Below are positions 9,773 through 17,853 of a stretch of 64,000 bases of DNA, piece by piece (position 1 is the first letter of the stretch; each line of letters begins with the position of its first letter). The translations under genes and the position numbers were made by a program. Source of the stretch: Thermococcus sp. MAR1 (lineage in GTDB: Archaea > Methanobacteriota_B > Thermococci > Thermococcales > Thermococcaceae); assembly GCF_012027305.1 (NCBI RefSeq), contig NZ_SNUF01000002.1, forward strand, positions 248,001 through 312,000, read 5' to 3'. The notes beneath the pieces are model-generated. The model had not been told where the DNA came from. It did not search any database and saw nothing but the letters and a program-made list of their open reading frames with translations.

Positions 9773-10795
9773 ATGAAGGAAGAGGAAATCATTGAGAAAC
9801 TCCAGAGGCTTGGCCTCACCAAGTACGAGAGCCTTGCCTACATAACCCTTCTCAAGCTGGGCCCGAGCAAGGCCACGGACATAACCAAGGAGAGCGGCAT
9901 TCCCCACACGAGGGTTTACGACGTTCTTAGCTCCCTCCACAGGAAGGGCTTTGTTGACGTCATGCACGGCTCTCCAAGGCTCTACAAGCCGGTCAACCCG
10001 GAGGTAGTGCTTGAAAAGATAAAGGAGGACTTCATAGAAGACATTGAGAACCTCAAGGTGGCCTTTCTCGACCTCTACCGCGAGGTTCATGGGGAGGACC
10101 TGCCCGAAATCTGGACGATTCAGGGGTTCGACAATACCGTTGAGAGGGCGGAGTACGTCATAAGGACGGCCAAGCACGAAGTTCTCATAAACACCCCCTT
10201 CGAGTTTCTCAAGCTCCTTAAGGGCGAGATACGCGCAAGGAAGGACATTATCTTCGTCATTATAAGCAACTTTGAGAAGATACCCGACTGGCTCAAGAGG
10301 GACAACATAATACTCGCCAGGACCGGCGGTGCCCCCTGGCTCATGGCAAGCTGGATAATCGGCGACCTCAACTACGCCCTGTTCTTCGGGGCCCTTCCAA
10401 GGGACAAGAGGCGTGAGAAGTTCTATTCCTTCTGGGCGAAGAGCCCCAAGATAATTCAGAACTACATGCACTGGTTCTACACCATCTACTTTGACAACAG
10501 TGAGATTGTGAAGCCCATTAACTACGATTCCTTGGCGAAGCCGCTCTCGCTTGTGAACATAAGGACCCTTATAACGTTGCTGAAGTTCGTCGAGCTTCCC
10601 AAGAGGGCTGAGATAGTCGGGAGGCTCGTGGACACCAAGGAGCCGGTAACCCTGGACGGGGAGATAATCGCCTACGAGTACACGCCGCTGATGGCTAACG
10701 TAACTGCCAGGGCAGAGGGCAGGGAGTGGAAGGTCGGGGGCATAGGCAGCTACTTTGAGGACGTTGAGGGGGAGAAGTTCATTCTCCTCGAGTAA
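9773..10795 (+). CDS. tgr: Sugar-responsive transcriptional regulator TrmBL1/Tgr
   Basis: A 340-residue TrmB-family regulator. Residues about 1-75 form a winged helix (KYESLAYITLLKLGPSKATDITKESGIPHTRVYDVL split over two helices), followed by a coiled segment and a C-terminal sugar-binding domain. In related species this protein binds TATCAC-N5-GTGATA sites, represses sugar uptake and glycolysis genes without sugar, and activates gluconeogenesis genes. Its place between the mal cluster and glgA agrees with that role. GGAGG lies 7 bp before the ATG. Confidence 0.92.
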   Translation: MKEEEIIEKLQRLGLTKYESLAYITLLKLGPSKATDITKESGIPHTRVYDVLSSLHRKGFVDVMHGSPRLYKPVNPEVVLEKIKEDFIEDIENLKVAFLDLYREVHGEDLPEIWTIQGFDNTVERAEYVIRTAKHEVLINTPFEFLKLLKGEIRARKDIIFVIISNFEKIPDWLKRDNIILARTGGAPWLMASWIIGDLNYALFFGALPRDKRREKFYSFWAKSPKIIQNYMHWFYTIYFDNSEIVKPINYDSLAKPLSLVNIRTLITLLKFVELPKRAEIVGRLVDTKEPVTLDGEIIAYEYTPLMANVTARAEGREWKVGGIGSYFEDVEGEKFILLE

Positions 10796-10835
10796 GGTTC
10801 CTCCTTTTCAATTCATTGATTCATGGGAGTTGGTG

Positions 10836-12191
10836 ATGTCAATGCGAATTCTTATCCTTGGGTTTGAGTATTTGCCCATTAAGGTTGGCGGCCTCGCCGA
10901 GGCAGTAACGAGCATAGCGGAGGGTTTAGTCAAGCTTGGTAACGAGGTCGTCGTTTTCACTCCCGACCACGGGAAGAATCTCGGCGAAGTCTTCGGCTCC
11001 TTCAAGGTTTCGGCCTTTGGGGGAAAGGTCTCTGTAACAGTCAGAAAGCGCGAGCAGAACGGCGTTACTGTCTACTCCCTCGGAGGGGGACTCCTTAGTG
11101 AGAAGGATGTCTACGGCCCGGGCTGGGAGGCCCTATTACGAAAAACCGTCCTCTTTGGAAAGGCCAGCGTGGGACTTATGAACGGGCTGATTGAAACTTT
11201 TAAGCCGGACGTAATCCACGCCCACGACTGGCACACGGTCTTTGCCCTCGGCCTTTTGAAGAAGTACTTCGGTATAAGGAGTGTCTTCACGGTTCACAGG
11301 CTCAACAAGGCGAAAATTCAAGCCCACTACTTCCACGAGGCCAACCTCAGCGAGCTCGCCCCTTATCCTGACATAGACCCCGAGCACACTGCCTGCTACA
11401 TAGCGGACGCCGTAACGACCGTCAGCAGGAGCTATCTGTGGGAGGAATGGGGGTTCTTCAGGCACTTCGAGGGCAAGGTTACCCACGTCTTCAACGGCAT
11501 AGACTGCTCCTTCTGGAACGAGGAGCTCATGGAGACGAATGACCTGCCCAGGGAGGAAAGGCGGAGGCTCGTTCTGGAGCGCTTCGGCCTGAACGATGGG
11601 AAGGCCTTCATGTTCATAGGGCGCTTTGACAGGGCCCAGAAGGGCGTTGACACCCTTCTAAGGGCTATAGAGGTTCTCTCTGCTGATCCGGCCTTTAGGG
11701 AGATGAGGTTCATCATAATCGGCAAGGGCGACCCCGAACTGGAGCGCTGGGCAAAAGCCGTCGGGAACCGCTTCCCCGAGAACGTCAGGGTGATTACCGA
11801 GCTCCTCAGCAGAGAGACCGTCAGAGAGCTCTACGGCTCGGTGGACTTTGTTATAATCCCGTCGTACTTCGAGCCCTTCGGTTTAGTCCAGCTTGAGGCG
11901 ATGTGCCTTGGGGCAGTACCAATAGGCAGTGCCGTCGGGGGTATAAAAGACACGGTGATAGACATCAACTCCGGCCAGAACGCCACCGGAATCCTCGTCC
12001 CCCCGAGGGACGCCTTTGCCCTAGCCAGGGCGATGGTGTTTGCCAAGGAGCTGGACGAAGAGACATTGAGAAAGCTCCGCGAGAACGGAAAGAGGAGGGC
12101 GAGGGAGGACTTCACGTGGGAGAACGCCTGCAGAAGATACATGAGGGTTTACGAGGGCGCCGTTGACAAGGCCGTCCCCTTCCTCCTTTGA
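10836..12191 (+). CDS. glgA: Glycogen/starch synthase, GT5
   Basis: Transfers glucose from ADP- or UDP-glucose to the non-reducing end of alpha-1,4-glucan. The 451-residue protein has the N-terminal KVGGLAEAV nucleotide-sugar motif, HAHDWHT, and the C-terminal nucleotide-binding fold with the E-x7-E segment in SYFEPFGLVQLE. ATG 10836 is preferred because GGGAG lies upstream at proper spacing; ATG 10842 is a close alternative. The open frame extends back into tgr without a supported start. It follows tgr by 40 bp and may be co-transcribed with it. Confidence 0.92.
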   Translation: MSMRILILGFEYLPIKVGGLAEAVTSIAEGLVKLGNEVVVFTPDHGKNLGEVFGSFKVSAFGGKVSVTVRKREQNGVTVYSLGGGLLSEKDVYGPGWEALLRKTVLFGKASVGLMNGLIETFKPDVIHAHDWHTVFALGLLKKYFGIRSVFTVHRLNKAKIQAHYFHEANLSELAPYPDIDPEHTACYIADAVTTVSRSYLWEEWGFFRHFEGKVTHVFNGIDCSFWNEELMETNDLPREERRRLVLERFGLNDGKAFMFIGRFDRAQKGVDTLLRAIEVLSADPAFREMRFIIIGKGDPELERWAKAVGNRFPENVRVITELLSRETVRELYGSVDFVIIPSYFEPFGLVQLEAMCLGAVPIGSAVGGIKDTVIDINSGQNATGILVPPRDAFALARAMVFAKELDEETLRKLRENGKRRAREDFTWENACRRYMRVYEGAVDKAVPFLL

Positions 12192-12194
12192 GGT

Positions 12195-12206
12195 TTCCAT
12201 TTTTTG
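12195..12206 (+). terminator. Oligo-T terminator after glgA
   Basis: A run of six T residues (12200-12205) directly follows the glgA stop. Archaeal RNA polymerase often terminates at such runs. Confidence 0.35.
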
Positions 12207-12246
12207 CTAACTTGCTTATTGAGTAACTAAAATCTGAATAGAAAAT

Positions 12247-12295
12247 TCTTTTAAATACTCTTCTGGACAGGCTATAGTGTTACTGTATGGAGGTG
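12247..12295 (+). promoter_or_regulatory. Promoter and ribosome site of the orphan binding protein
   Basis: TTTTAAATAC (about 12250-12259) is a good TATA box, and GGAGGTG (12289-12295) is a strong ribosome site 6 bp before the ATG at 12302. Confidence 0.6.
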
Positions 12296-12301
12296 GAATA
12301 A

Positions 12302-15169
12302 ATGAAACGGTTCGCCGCGGTGTTGATGGTTCTGCTGTTGGCCGCTGCCGCCGTGCCTGGGGTGCGGGCAAAGGCGGTCTCAAGGGACGTCTATTACGGA
12401 GCCAACGCCCTTGGTCTAACTTACTACACGCCGGAGAGCCTCGGCCCGATGCTCAACTGGACCACTAAGGAGATTGGTTACCTCCTCTTCATGACCCAGT
12501 ACACTGACCCGGCTACCAACGCCACCGTCGTCATCAACAGTGCCGACCAGTACTGGGATCTTCAGAGGCTTGGACTGGCGATGGGACTGATGGACAGTGT
12601 CAGGATCTTCCTCATCGAGACCTGGGAGTTCTACCCGGTCAACAAACAGAGGGTTACCGACATCATCAGCGACCCGAGTGTTGGTATTGCCAGCAGGTGG
12701 AGCATAATGAGCGCTAAGACTCCAGACAAGCACCTAAGAGTGGGTCAGTTTGCTTCGATTGGGTCACTCTTTGCGGATCCGTTCAATCCCGTTGGGGGGA
12801 TTACGGACTATTACAGTAAAAAGGTCTGGAACCTCATCCATGACACCGGTGGAACCATCAACTTCGACGGTATCTACGTCCCGTACAGGTGCAAGTGGGC
12901 CCTCGAGAGGGGCAATTTCGTCGTCCCGAACAACGCCGTGATTTACAATCAAACAAGGGGCTGGATTGCAGCTCATGCCGGCGAGACAGCTAACGTCAAG
13001 GTTACCGTCACCTGTGACATGGGTGAGTGGCAGAACGGCGTGAAGATGACCGTTGACGACATAAAGAACTACATCGCCTTCTACTACGCCTGGGCTTACA
13101 AGGACACTCCGGACGACCCGTACTACGATAGTGCCCTGAGTGACACGGCCGCCAAATACCGGACCTACCTTGGCTTCCAGTTCACCGACAACGGTTACGT
13201 GGTTTACGGTAACTACGTCCACCCGTTCGCGGACGACGTTACCGCCGGCAACTACGTCATCTATCCGTGCATGCCGTGGGAGCTTTACTGGGCCATGGGA
13301 GAGCTGGTGGCCAATGGGGGTGCTTATGGAATCAGTCGCAGGTACTCCTTCAGTAGCAGCGGTGAGAACCTCGTGCAGCTGGACCTCCTCACCAAGGAAC
13401 ACGTCGATGACCTCGCCAAGGTTCTTCAGGCCATCTCCTCCAGCGGGGCCATGAGCACGTTCCCGGGCATCGACTGGAGCGCGGCCACGTCGAGGATAAA
13501 TGCTGACCTGGACTTCTACTCCACCTATGGCCACTTCGTCATCAGCAACGGTCCGTACATTCTTGACATGTACTCCCCGGAGAACCTTTACCTCAAGCTC
13601 ATCAAGTTCAATGGTCAGAGGAGCACCTTCAATGATGACCCAATGCTCCCGGAGGACGGTTACGCCGACGTTATCGAGTATCAGGGTGTCCAGAACGAGG
13701 ATACCCTTCTCCTCCTGGTTGCTGAAGGCGAGTTCGACATTGGTCTCTTCGCCTTCGGCGCCAACAAATATCTGGACCTTAGTCCTGACCTCCTGTCCAA
13801 CCTTAGTCTTTATAATGTCGCATCTTCCTCCGTTGATCTGACCCTCAACCCCTACCATGACCAGGACAAGGACGCTCCTATCGTGACCCTTGATACTGGG
13901 ACCTACTTCAATCCCTTCGCGGTCAGGGAGATACGCTTTGCCCTCAACTATCTCGTGAACCGCAGGTACATAGTTGATAATATCTTCCATGGTGGGGCTG
14001 CCCCGGCCCTTAGCGGCATAGCCCCGAGCGATCCTGCTTCCAAATACTTTACCCCTGTCTACCGCGCCCTCGGACTCACTGAGGAGGGGGACTTTAACTA
14101 CGCCATGAGACTCATTGACGAGGGAATGAAGAATGCTATGGAGCAGGTCGCCAGGTACGGCCACACCCTCGAGAAGAGGGACGACGGTTTCTGGTACTTC
14201 GATGGTCAGCCGGTTGAGGTTAAGTTCGTTATCCGTACCGAGGACGAGAGGAAGGACATTGGTCTGTACGTCTCTGATTTAATCGAAAACTACATGGGGT
14301 TCAAGGTTGATAGAATGCTCCTTAACAGGCAGAAGGCGAGTGAGATTGTTTTCAGGAAGCCGATCAGCACTTACGAGTGGACCCTCTACACTGGCGGTTG
14401 GGGTGCTGGTGGTCTTGGAAGCATGTACCCCGACTGGCAGATTTACTACTGGTACTCCCCACTCGGCTACTACCCGAACTTCCAGGACCCCAGACACCAG
14501 CCGGACGTCACCGTTGAAGAGGTTCTTGAGGCCATCGGAAAACAGTACGCCAGCGTTGATGCCTATGCCAAAGCGGTTCAGAACGCCAGCAGGGTCTACT
14601 TCGTCTTTAACAACCTCGGAACGCCAGATGCATTCTCGACCTCCCAATACGTTTCCCGCACGGTCCCGATAAGCACGAGAACCGTTTCCAAGCTGGCAGG
14701 GGAGTTCTCGATGACGGACGCTACTTCGAGCGATGTCATTGTTTCAGTGGGAGGCCCGTTGGTCAATCCTATAACCGCGGAGTACGACGATGCCGCTCTG
14801 GTTCACATGGCTATCGGTGATGGTGGGATAACCATTGTCACCCCTCAGGGTAATGTTACGTGGAGGGTCCCCAAACCCTGGTGGAACGTCACAGAAGGCT
14901 ATTTTATAATCCAGTTCTTCAATGACAGGACCACGGGAGCCCTCCTTGTGACAATCTATGGTACCGACGCTGACAGCACCGCGGCTGGAGCCTACTACTT
15001 CCTCACCCATATCTATCAGAACATCGACGCCTATGGAAGCCTCAACTACATAGTGGGCCTTTGGAGCGACACCGAGTTCGGTTCGGATATACCCCTTCCC
15101 GGTTCAAGCCAGGGTGACACCAGCGGATTCAGTGCTGGCGACGACATCATAATAGTAGCTATGGGGTGA
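12302..15169 (+). CDS. ABC transporter substrate-binding protein, family 5 (oligopeptide/oligosaccharide)
   Basis: A 955-residue secreted binding protein of the peptide/oligosaccharide family 5. It has a cleavable-looking signal peptide (residues 1 to about 23, ending GVRAKA) and the family arrangement with a long central domain (DVIEYQGVQNEDTLLLLVAEGEFDI region, FAVREIRFALNYLVNRRYI region). It is much larger than typical members (500-600 residues). No permease or ATPase gene is adjacent and no C-terminal membrane helix or CGP-CTERM is visible; the protein ends DDIIIVAMG. It therefore depends on a transporter encoded elsewhere or its C-terminal anchor has been lost. Substrate unknown. Confidence 0.85.
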   Translation: MKRFAAVLMVLLLAAAAVPGVRAKAVSRDVYYGANALGLTYYTPESLGPMLNWTTKEIGYLLFMTQYTDPATNATVVINSADQYWDLQRLGLAMGLMDSVRIFLIETWEFYPVNKQRVTDIISDPSVGIASRWSIMSAKTPDKHLRVGQFASIGSLFADPFNPVGGITDYYSKKVWNLIHDTGGTINFDGIYVPYRCKWALERGNFVVPNNAVIYNQTRGWIAAHAGETANVKVTVTCDMGEWQNGVKMTVDDIKNYIAFYYAWAYKDTPDDPYYDSALSDTAAKYRTYLGFQFTDNGYVVYGNYVHPFADDVTAGNYVIYPCMPWELYWAMGELVANGGAYGISRRYSFSSSGENLVQLDLLTKEHVDDLAKVLQAISSSGAMSTFPGIDWSAATSRINADLDFYSTYGHFVISNGPYILDMYSPENLYLKLIKFNGQRSTFNDDPMLPEDGYADVIEYQGVQNEDTLLLLVAEGEFDIGLFAFGANKYLDLSPDLLSNLSLYNVASSSVDLTLNPYHDQDKDAPIVTLDTGTYFNPFAVREIRFALNYLVNRRYIVDNIFHGGAAPALSGIAPSDPASKYFTPVYRALGLTEEGDFNYAMRLIDEGMKNAMEQVARYGHTLEKRDDGFWYFDGQPVEVKFVIRTEDERKDIGLYVSDLIENYMGFKVDRMLLNRQKASEIVFRKPISTYEWTLYTGGWGAGGLGSMYPDWQIYYWYSPLGYYPNFQDPRHQPDVTVEEVLEAIGKQYASVDAYAKAVQNASRVYFVFNNLGTPDAFSTSQYVSRTVPISTRTVSKLAGEFSMTDATSSDVIVSVGGPLVNPITAEYDDAALVHMAIGDGGITIVTPQGNVTWRVPKPWWNVTEGYFIIQFFNDRTTGALLVTIYGTDADSTAAGAYYFLTHIYQNIDAYGSLNYIVGLWSDTEFGSDIPLPGSSQGDTSGFSAGDDIIIVAMG

Positions 15170-15179
15170 TTCTTTCCCT

Positions 15180-15548
15180 TTATTTCCATCCGTATTCGGT
15201 CAGGAACTTCCTTTTCAGTCTTTTTATCGTCCCGGAAACTCCCAGCGTCCTGAAAATGGCCCTTGAGCCGTTTATATGGGTGACCAGCGCCAGGGCGAAG
15301 CGGAGCTCCTCCACGTGCTTCCTGTCAACCCTTACGATTCCTGTCTGGCTCTTTTCATCAAAGCGGATGAACCAGGGCTTGGCTTTGGCGGAGCCTAGGG
15401 TTCCGAGGGCGGAAAGGCTCGCGTCCCATATGGCCCTCTTTACCTCCTCCTTCTTAAACGGCCTCTCCCCGATGACCTGAAAGGCTATGTAGCGGTGCTT
15501 GTCCCTCAGGGTAGGTGGTAAATACTTCGGTTTCTCCCTCATAGGCAT
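15180..15548 (-). CDS. rnp2: RNase P protein component 2 (Pop5)
   Basis: Protein subunit of archaeal RNase P, which trims tRNA 5' ends. The 122-residue product starts [23 protein letters not shown] in two pieces (signature [13 protein letters not shown]) and ends [12 protein letters not shown]. Normal length for the family is about 120. Two starts are possible, ATG 15548 or ATG 15542; a TATA box centred near 15576 puts the transcript start near 15550, so the mRNA is probably leaderless. The frame stays open upstream but would run through the shared promoter. It converges on the binding-protein gene with an 10-bp gap. Confidence 0.9.
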   Translation of the reverse strand: MPMREKPKYLPPTLRDKHRYIAFQVIGERPFKKEEVKRAIWDASLSALGTLGSAKAKPWFIRFDEKSQTGIVRVDRKHVEELRFALALVTHINGSRAIFRTLGVSGTIKRLKRKFLTEYGWK

Positions 15549-15568
15549 CTGCACAACTTTGCCCGCCA

Positions 15569-15581
15569 ACCTTTTTAAGCC
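15569..15581. promoter_or_regulatory. Bidirectional TATA region between rnp2 and the radical SAM gene
   Basis: CTTTTTAAG reads as a TATA box on both strands. It gives a leaderless start for rnp2 on the minus strand and a start near 15601 for the plus-strand gene, whose GAGGTG ribosome site is at 15604-15609. Confidence 0.5.
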
Positions 15582-15614
15582 CTCCCCCGCGTTTAGGGTT
15601 AGCGAGGTGAGTCG

Positions 15615-16700
15615 ATGGTCTGGGAGACGCCTTACTTCTCCTATGCAGTTCGCGAGTTGCCGAAGGGCTGCCAGCTCTGCGTTAGGGGTGAGAAGCTCGT
15701 CCTCTTCACGACTGGAAAGTGCCCGAGAGACTGCTTCTACTGCCCTCTGAGCGAGACGCGGAGGGGAGACGTCGTCTACGCCAACGAGAGGCCCGTTAAA
15801 AGCCTGGACGACATCATCGAAGAGGCCCTTCTGATGGAGGCCAAGGGGGCTGGCGTCACCGGCGGCGACCCCCTGGCAAGGCTCGACAGGACGGTCGAGT
15901 ACATCAGGCTCCTTAAGGAGGCCTTTGGTGAAAGTTTCCATGTTCACCTCTACACGACGGGCGCTCTGGCCACCAAGAAGAACCTCGAAAAGCTCTACGA
16001 CGCTGGCCTGGACGAGATACGCTTCCACCCCGACCTTTTTAACCCAAACTCAAGGCTCTTCAAGGTCGAAATCGAGAACATTCGCAACGCCTTCGACTTC
16101 GACTGGGACGTTGGGGGAGAAATCCCCTCGATTCCCGGTCAGTTCGAGAGGATGAGGTGGTACGCTGACTTCCTCGACAATCTCGGAGCGAAGTTTCTCA
16201 ACGTGAACGAGCTTGAGTTCAGCGAGACGAACCTTAGGGCGATCCTCGACAGGGGGTACAGGCCGATAAGCGACGAGAGCGCCGCCATAAAGGGCTCCCT
16301 TGAGCTGGGCCTGAAGCTCTTAGAGTGGGGTGAGGAGAACACATCGCTGAGCTACCACCTGTGCACTGCCAGGCTGAAGGACGCCGTCCAGCTCAAGAAC
16401 AGGCTGAGGAGAACCGCTAAAAACGTGGCCAGGCCTTACATGGAGATAACCGAGGACGGGACGCTCCGGTTTGGGATTGCCGAATACGACGACCTCGACG
16501 AGCTCTACGCGCTTCTCGTTGAGGAGGCGGAGGTTCCTGCGGAGTGGCTCTACCTCAACCGTGAGAAAGGAAGGATAGAGATGCCTGAAGAGGTTGCCGT
16601 CGAGCTGGCAGAGGCGATTGAAGGCGACGTGCGGTTCTTCATCGTCGAGGAGTATCCGACCTTCGACAGGCTTGAGGTTGAGAGGATTCCGCTGCCTTAG
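15615..16700 (+). CDS. Radical SAM protein, COG2108-like, function unknown
   Basis: A 361-residue radical S-adenosylmethionine enzyme. The [4Fe-4S] motif C-x3-C-x2-C is at Cys36, Cys40 and Cys43 (CPRDCFYC), preceded by CQLCVRG that may bind another metal. [12 protein letters not shown] is the GGE-like SAM-binding segment. The rest follows a partial TIM barrel with a C-terminal extension of about 100 residues. Similar proteins are widespread in archaea without a known reaction. ATG 15615 has GAGGTG 6 bp upstream. Confidence 0.85.
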   Translation: MVWETPYFSYAVRELPKGCQLCVRGEKLVLFTTGKCPRDCFYCPLSETRRGDVVYANERPVKSLDDIIEEALLMEAKGAGVTGGDPLARLDRTVEYIRLLKEAFGESFHVHLYTTGALATKKNLEKLYDAGLDEIRFHPDLFNPNSRLFKVEIENIRNAFDFDWDVGGEIPSIPGQFERMRWYADFLDNLGAKFLNVNELEFSETNLRAILDRGYRPISDESAAIKGSLELGLKLLEWGEENTSLSYHLCTARLKDAVQLKNRLRRTAKNVARPYMEITEDGTLRFGIAEYDDLDELYALLVEEAEVPAEWLYLNREKGRIEMPEEVAVELAEAIEGDVRFFIVEEYPTFDRLEVERIPLP

Positions 16701-16794
16701 TTCATTCCCATTTCCCTGTGGTTTACTCTTTTGAGTTGCAGGTTCTGGGGGCGTAGGTAACTTACGGGGGCATAAGTTGTAGGGGTTTCGAAAA

Positions 16795-16824
16795 GGTTAT
16801 TTACCCCCGGGAATATTAACGGCC
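16795..16824 (+). promoter_or_regulatory. Promoter of the 259-residue membrane protein, leaderless
   Basis: GGTTATTTA at 16795-16803 is about 25 bp before ATG 16825, so the transcript probably starts at the start codon. No ribosome site is present. Confidence 0.45.
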
Positions 16825-17604
16825 ATGAGGGTTTTCATCAGGGACTACCTCATCCCGTGGCTTCTCGTTCCGGCCTTCTGGTTCGCCCTGTGGAGTCTCT
16901 CCTCCCAAACGAGGAAAAATCTCAACGCCGTGAACCTTTTCGCAGGTGTCCTGTTACTGGTTCCCTTTCTCCTCGTGGCGCTTCACTTCGTTGGAAAGGC
17001 CCTTGAACGCTACGGATACTCGCGGGAGGACATCAAAAGACTGCCCGAGATAATCGAAAAGACCCACGGGAGGCTTTACCTTTCCAGGGAGATCTTCGAC
17101 ATAATCGGAAAAACATTTGTCTTCTGGGGCCTATTCGCGAGCGCCCTGATGATGACCGGAGACCCGGTGAAAGGAATCCTGAACGGGGTTGCTATATTCG
17201 CCAGAATCTTTGCCTTCTTTGTTCTCCTCGTTTCCATGGTCATCTGGGTTATGGGGCTTCCTTTTGCCCTCTACGAGTTACTCAAGGGAAAGGAGCTGAA
17301 TAGAGGTTTCTTGATTGAGCTAACAATAAGACAGAACCTTTTTTACACGGCAGTCCTGGTTGCAGTCAGGCTAATAGCGCTCCACTCTGGTTATCCATCC
17401 GGTAGTGACCCTATAGGGGAGCTTATGGCCTTTGGGCGGAAAACGGAACTGGTGGTCTCACTCCTTGAGCTTTCCGGGTTAAACTTACTCTTTGGACTTG
17501 CTGGCCTCTACGGGCCAAAGAAAAGCAGAACGTTGACTTCTTTAATCTTAACGCTCATCGTTGTTGCCCAGCTGTGGGTGGCGTGGGAGATGCTCTTTGG
17601 ATGA
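16825..17604 (+). CDS. Uncharacterised multi-pass membrane protein
   Basis: A 259-residue protein with about six hydrophobic helices (near residues 9-24, 33-55, 98-118, 125-155, 170-190 and 235-257) and a charged segment after helix 2. I do not recognise the family. It stands alone between the radical SAM gene and a small frameshifted gene. Codon use looks like its neighbours. Confidence 0.7.
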   Translation: MRVFIRDYLIPWLLVPAFWFALWSLSSQTRKNLNAVNLFAGVLLLVPFLLVALHFVGKALERYGYSREDIKRLPEIIEKTHGRLYLSREIFDIIGKTFVFWGLFASALMMTGDPVKGILNGVAIFARIFAFFVLLVSMVIWVMGLPFALYELLKGKELNRGFLIELTIRQNLFYTAVLVAVRLIALHSGYPSGSDPIGELMAFGRKTELVVSLLELSGLNLLFGLAGLYGPKKSRTLTSLILTLIVVAQLWVAWEMLFG

Positions 17605-17640
17605 GGCAAAGGTTAAGTAGTGGGAGGCCAAGGTTTCAAC

Positions 17641-17812
17641 ATGGCAGGCAAGGAGCCCACTTCAAGGCGGGCAAAGAAAGGTAACCTTGACGTTTTGATG
17701 ATTGCGTTTGGGAGCATGAGCGAGGAAGAAGTTGAGAAGTTCAGAAAAAATGCTGAAAGAAGTGGAGAAATGGATGAATGAGTGGATCCCAGTAACAATT
17801 GATAAAGAATGA
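17641..17812 (+). pseudogene. Small helical protein gene, frameshifted in an A6 run
   Basis: From ATG 17641 the frame encodes 46 residues to TGA 17779-17781. Removing one A from the A6 run at 17745-17750 restores a smooth amphipathic helix that continues MLKEVEKWMNEWIPVTIDKE to TGA 17810-17812, about 56 residues. The N-terminal part is basic (SRRAKKGN), then DVLMIAFGSMSEEEVEKFRK. This size and layout resemble small antitoxins, but I cannot name a family. A 12-residue open frame starts at the overlapping ATGA (17809) and ends at 17847, perhaps the stub of a lost partner gene. Confidence 0.6.
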
Positions 17813-17853
17813 AAGAGTGGCTAAAGATAAAACTCGTGGAAAAGTGAGAGGGA

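Noticed and set aside
9701-10471. Upstream extension of the GH13 frame on the minus strand (about 257 more codons)
   Set aside because: It is antisense to the tgr gene and crosses the divergent promoter; GTG 9700 with its ribosome site gives the normal protein.
12764-14164. Long minus-strand open frame of 466 codons inside the binding-protein gene
   Set aside because: It is a mirror of the high-GC coding strand; composition and residues (many Val, Gly, Arg) are not protein-like and no ribosome site is seen.
15549-16028. Upstream extension of rnp2
   Set aside because: It runs through the shared TATA region and antisense to the radical SAM gene; Pop5 is normally about 120 residues.
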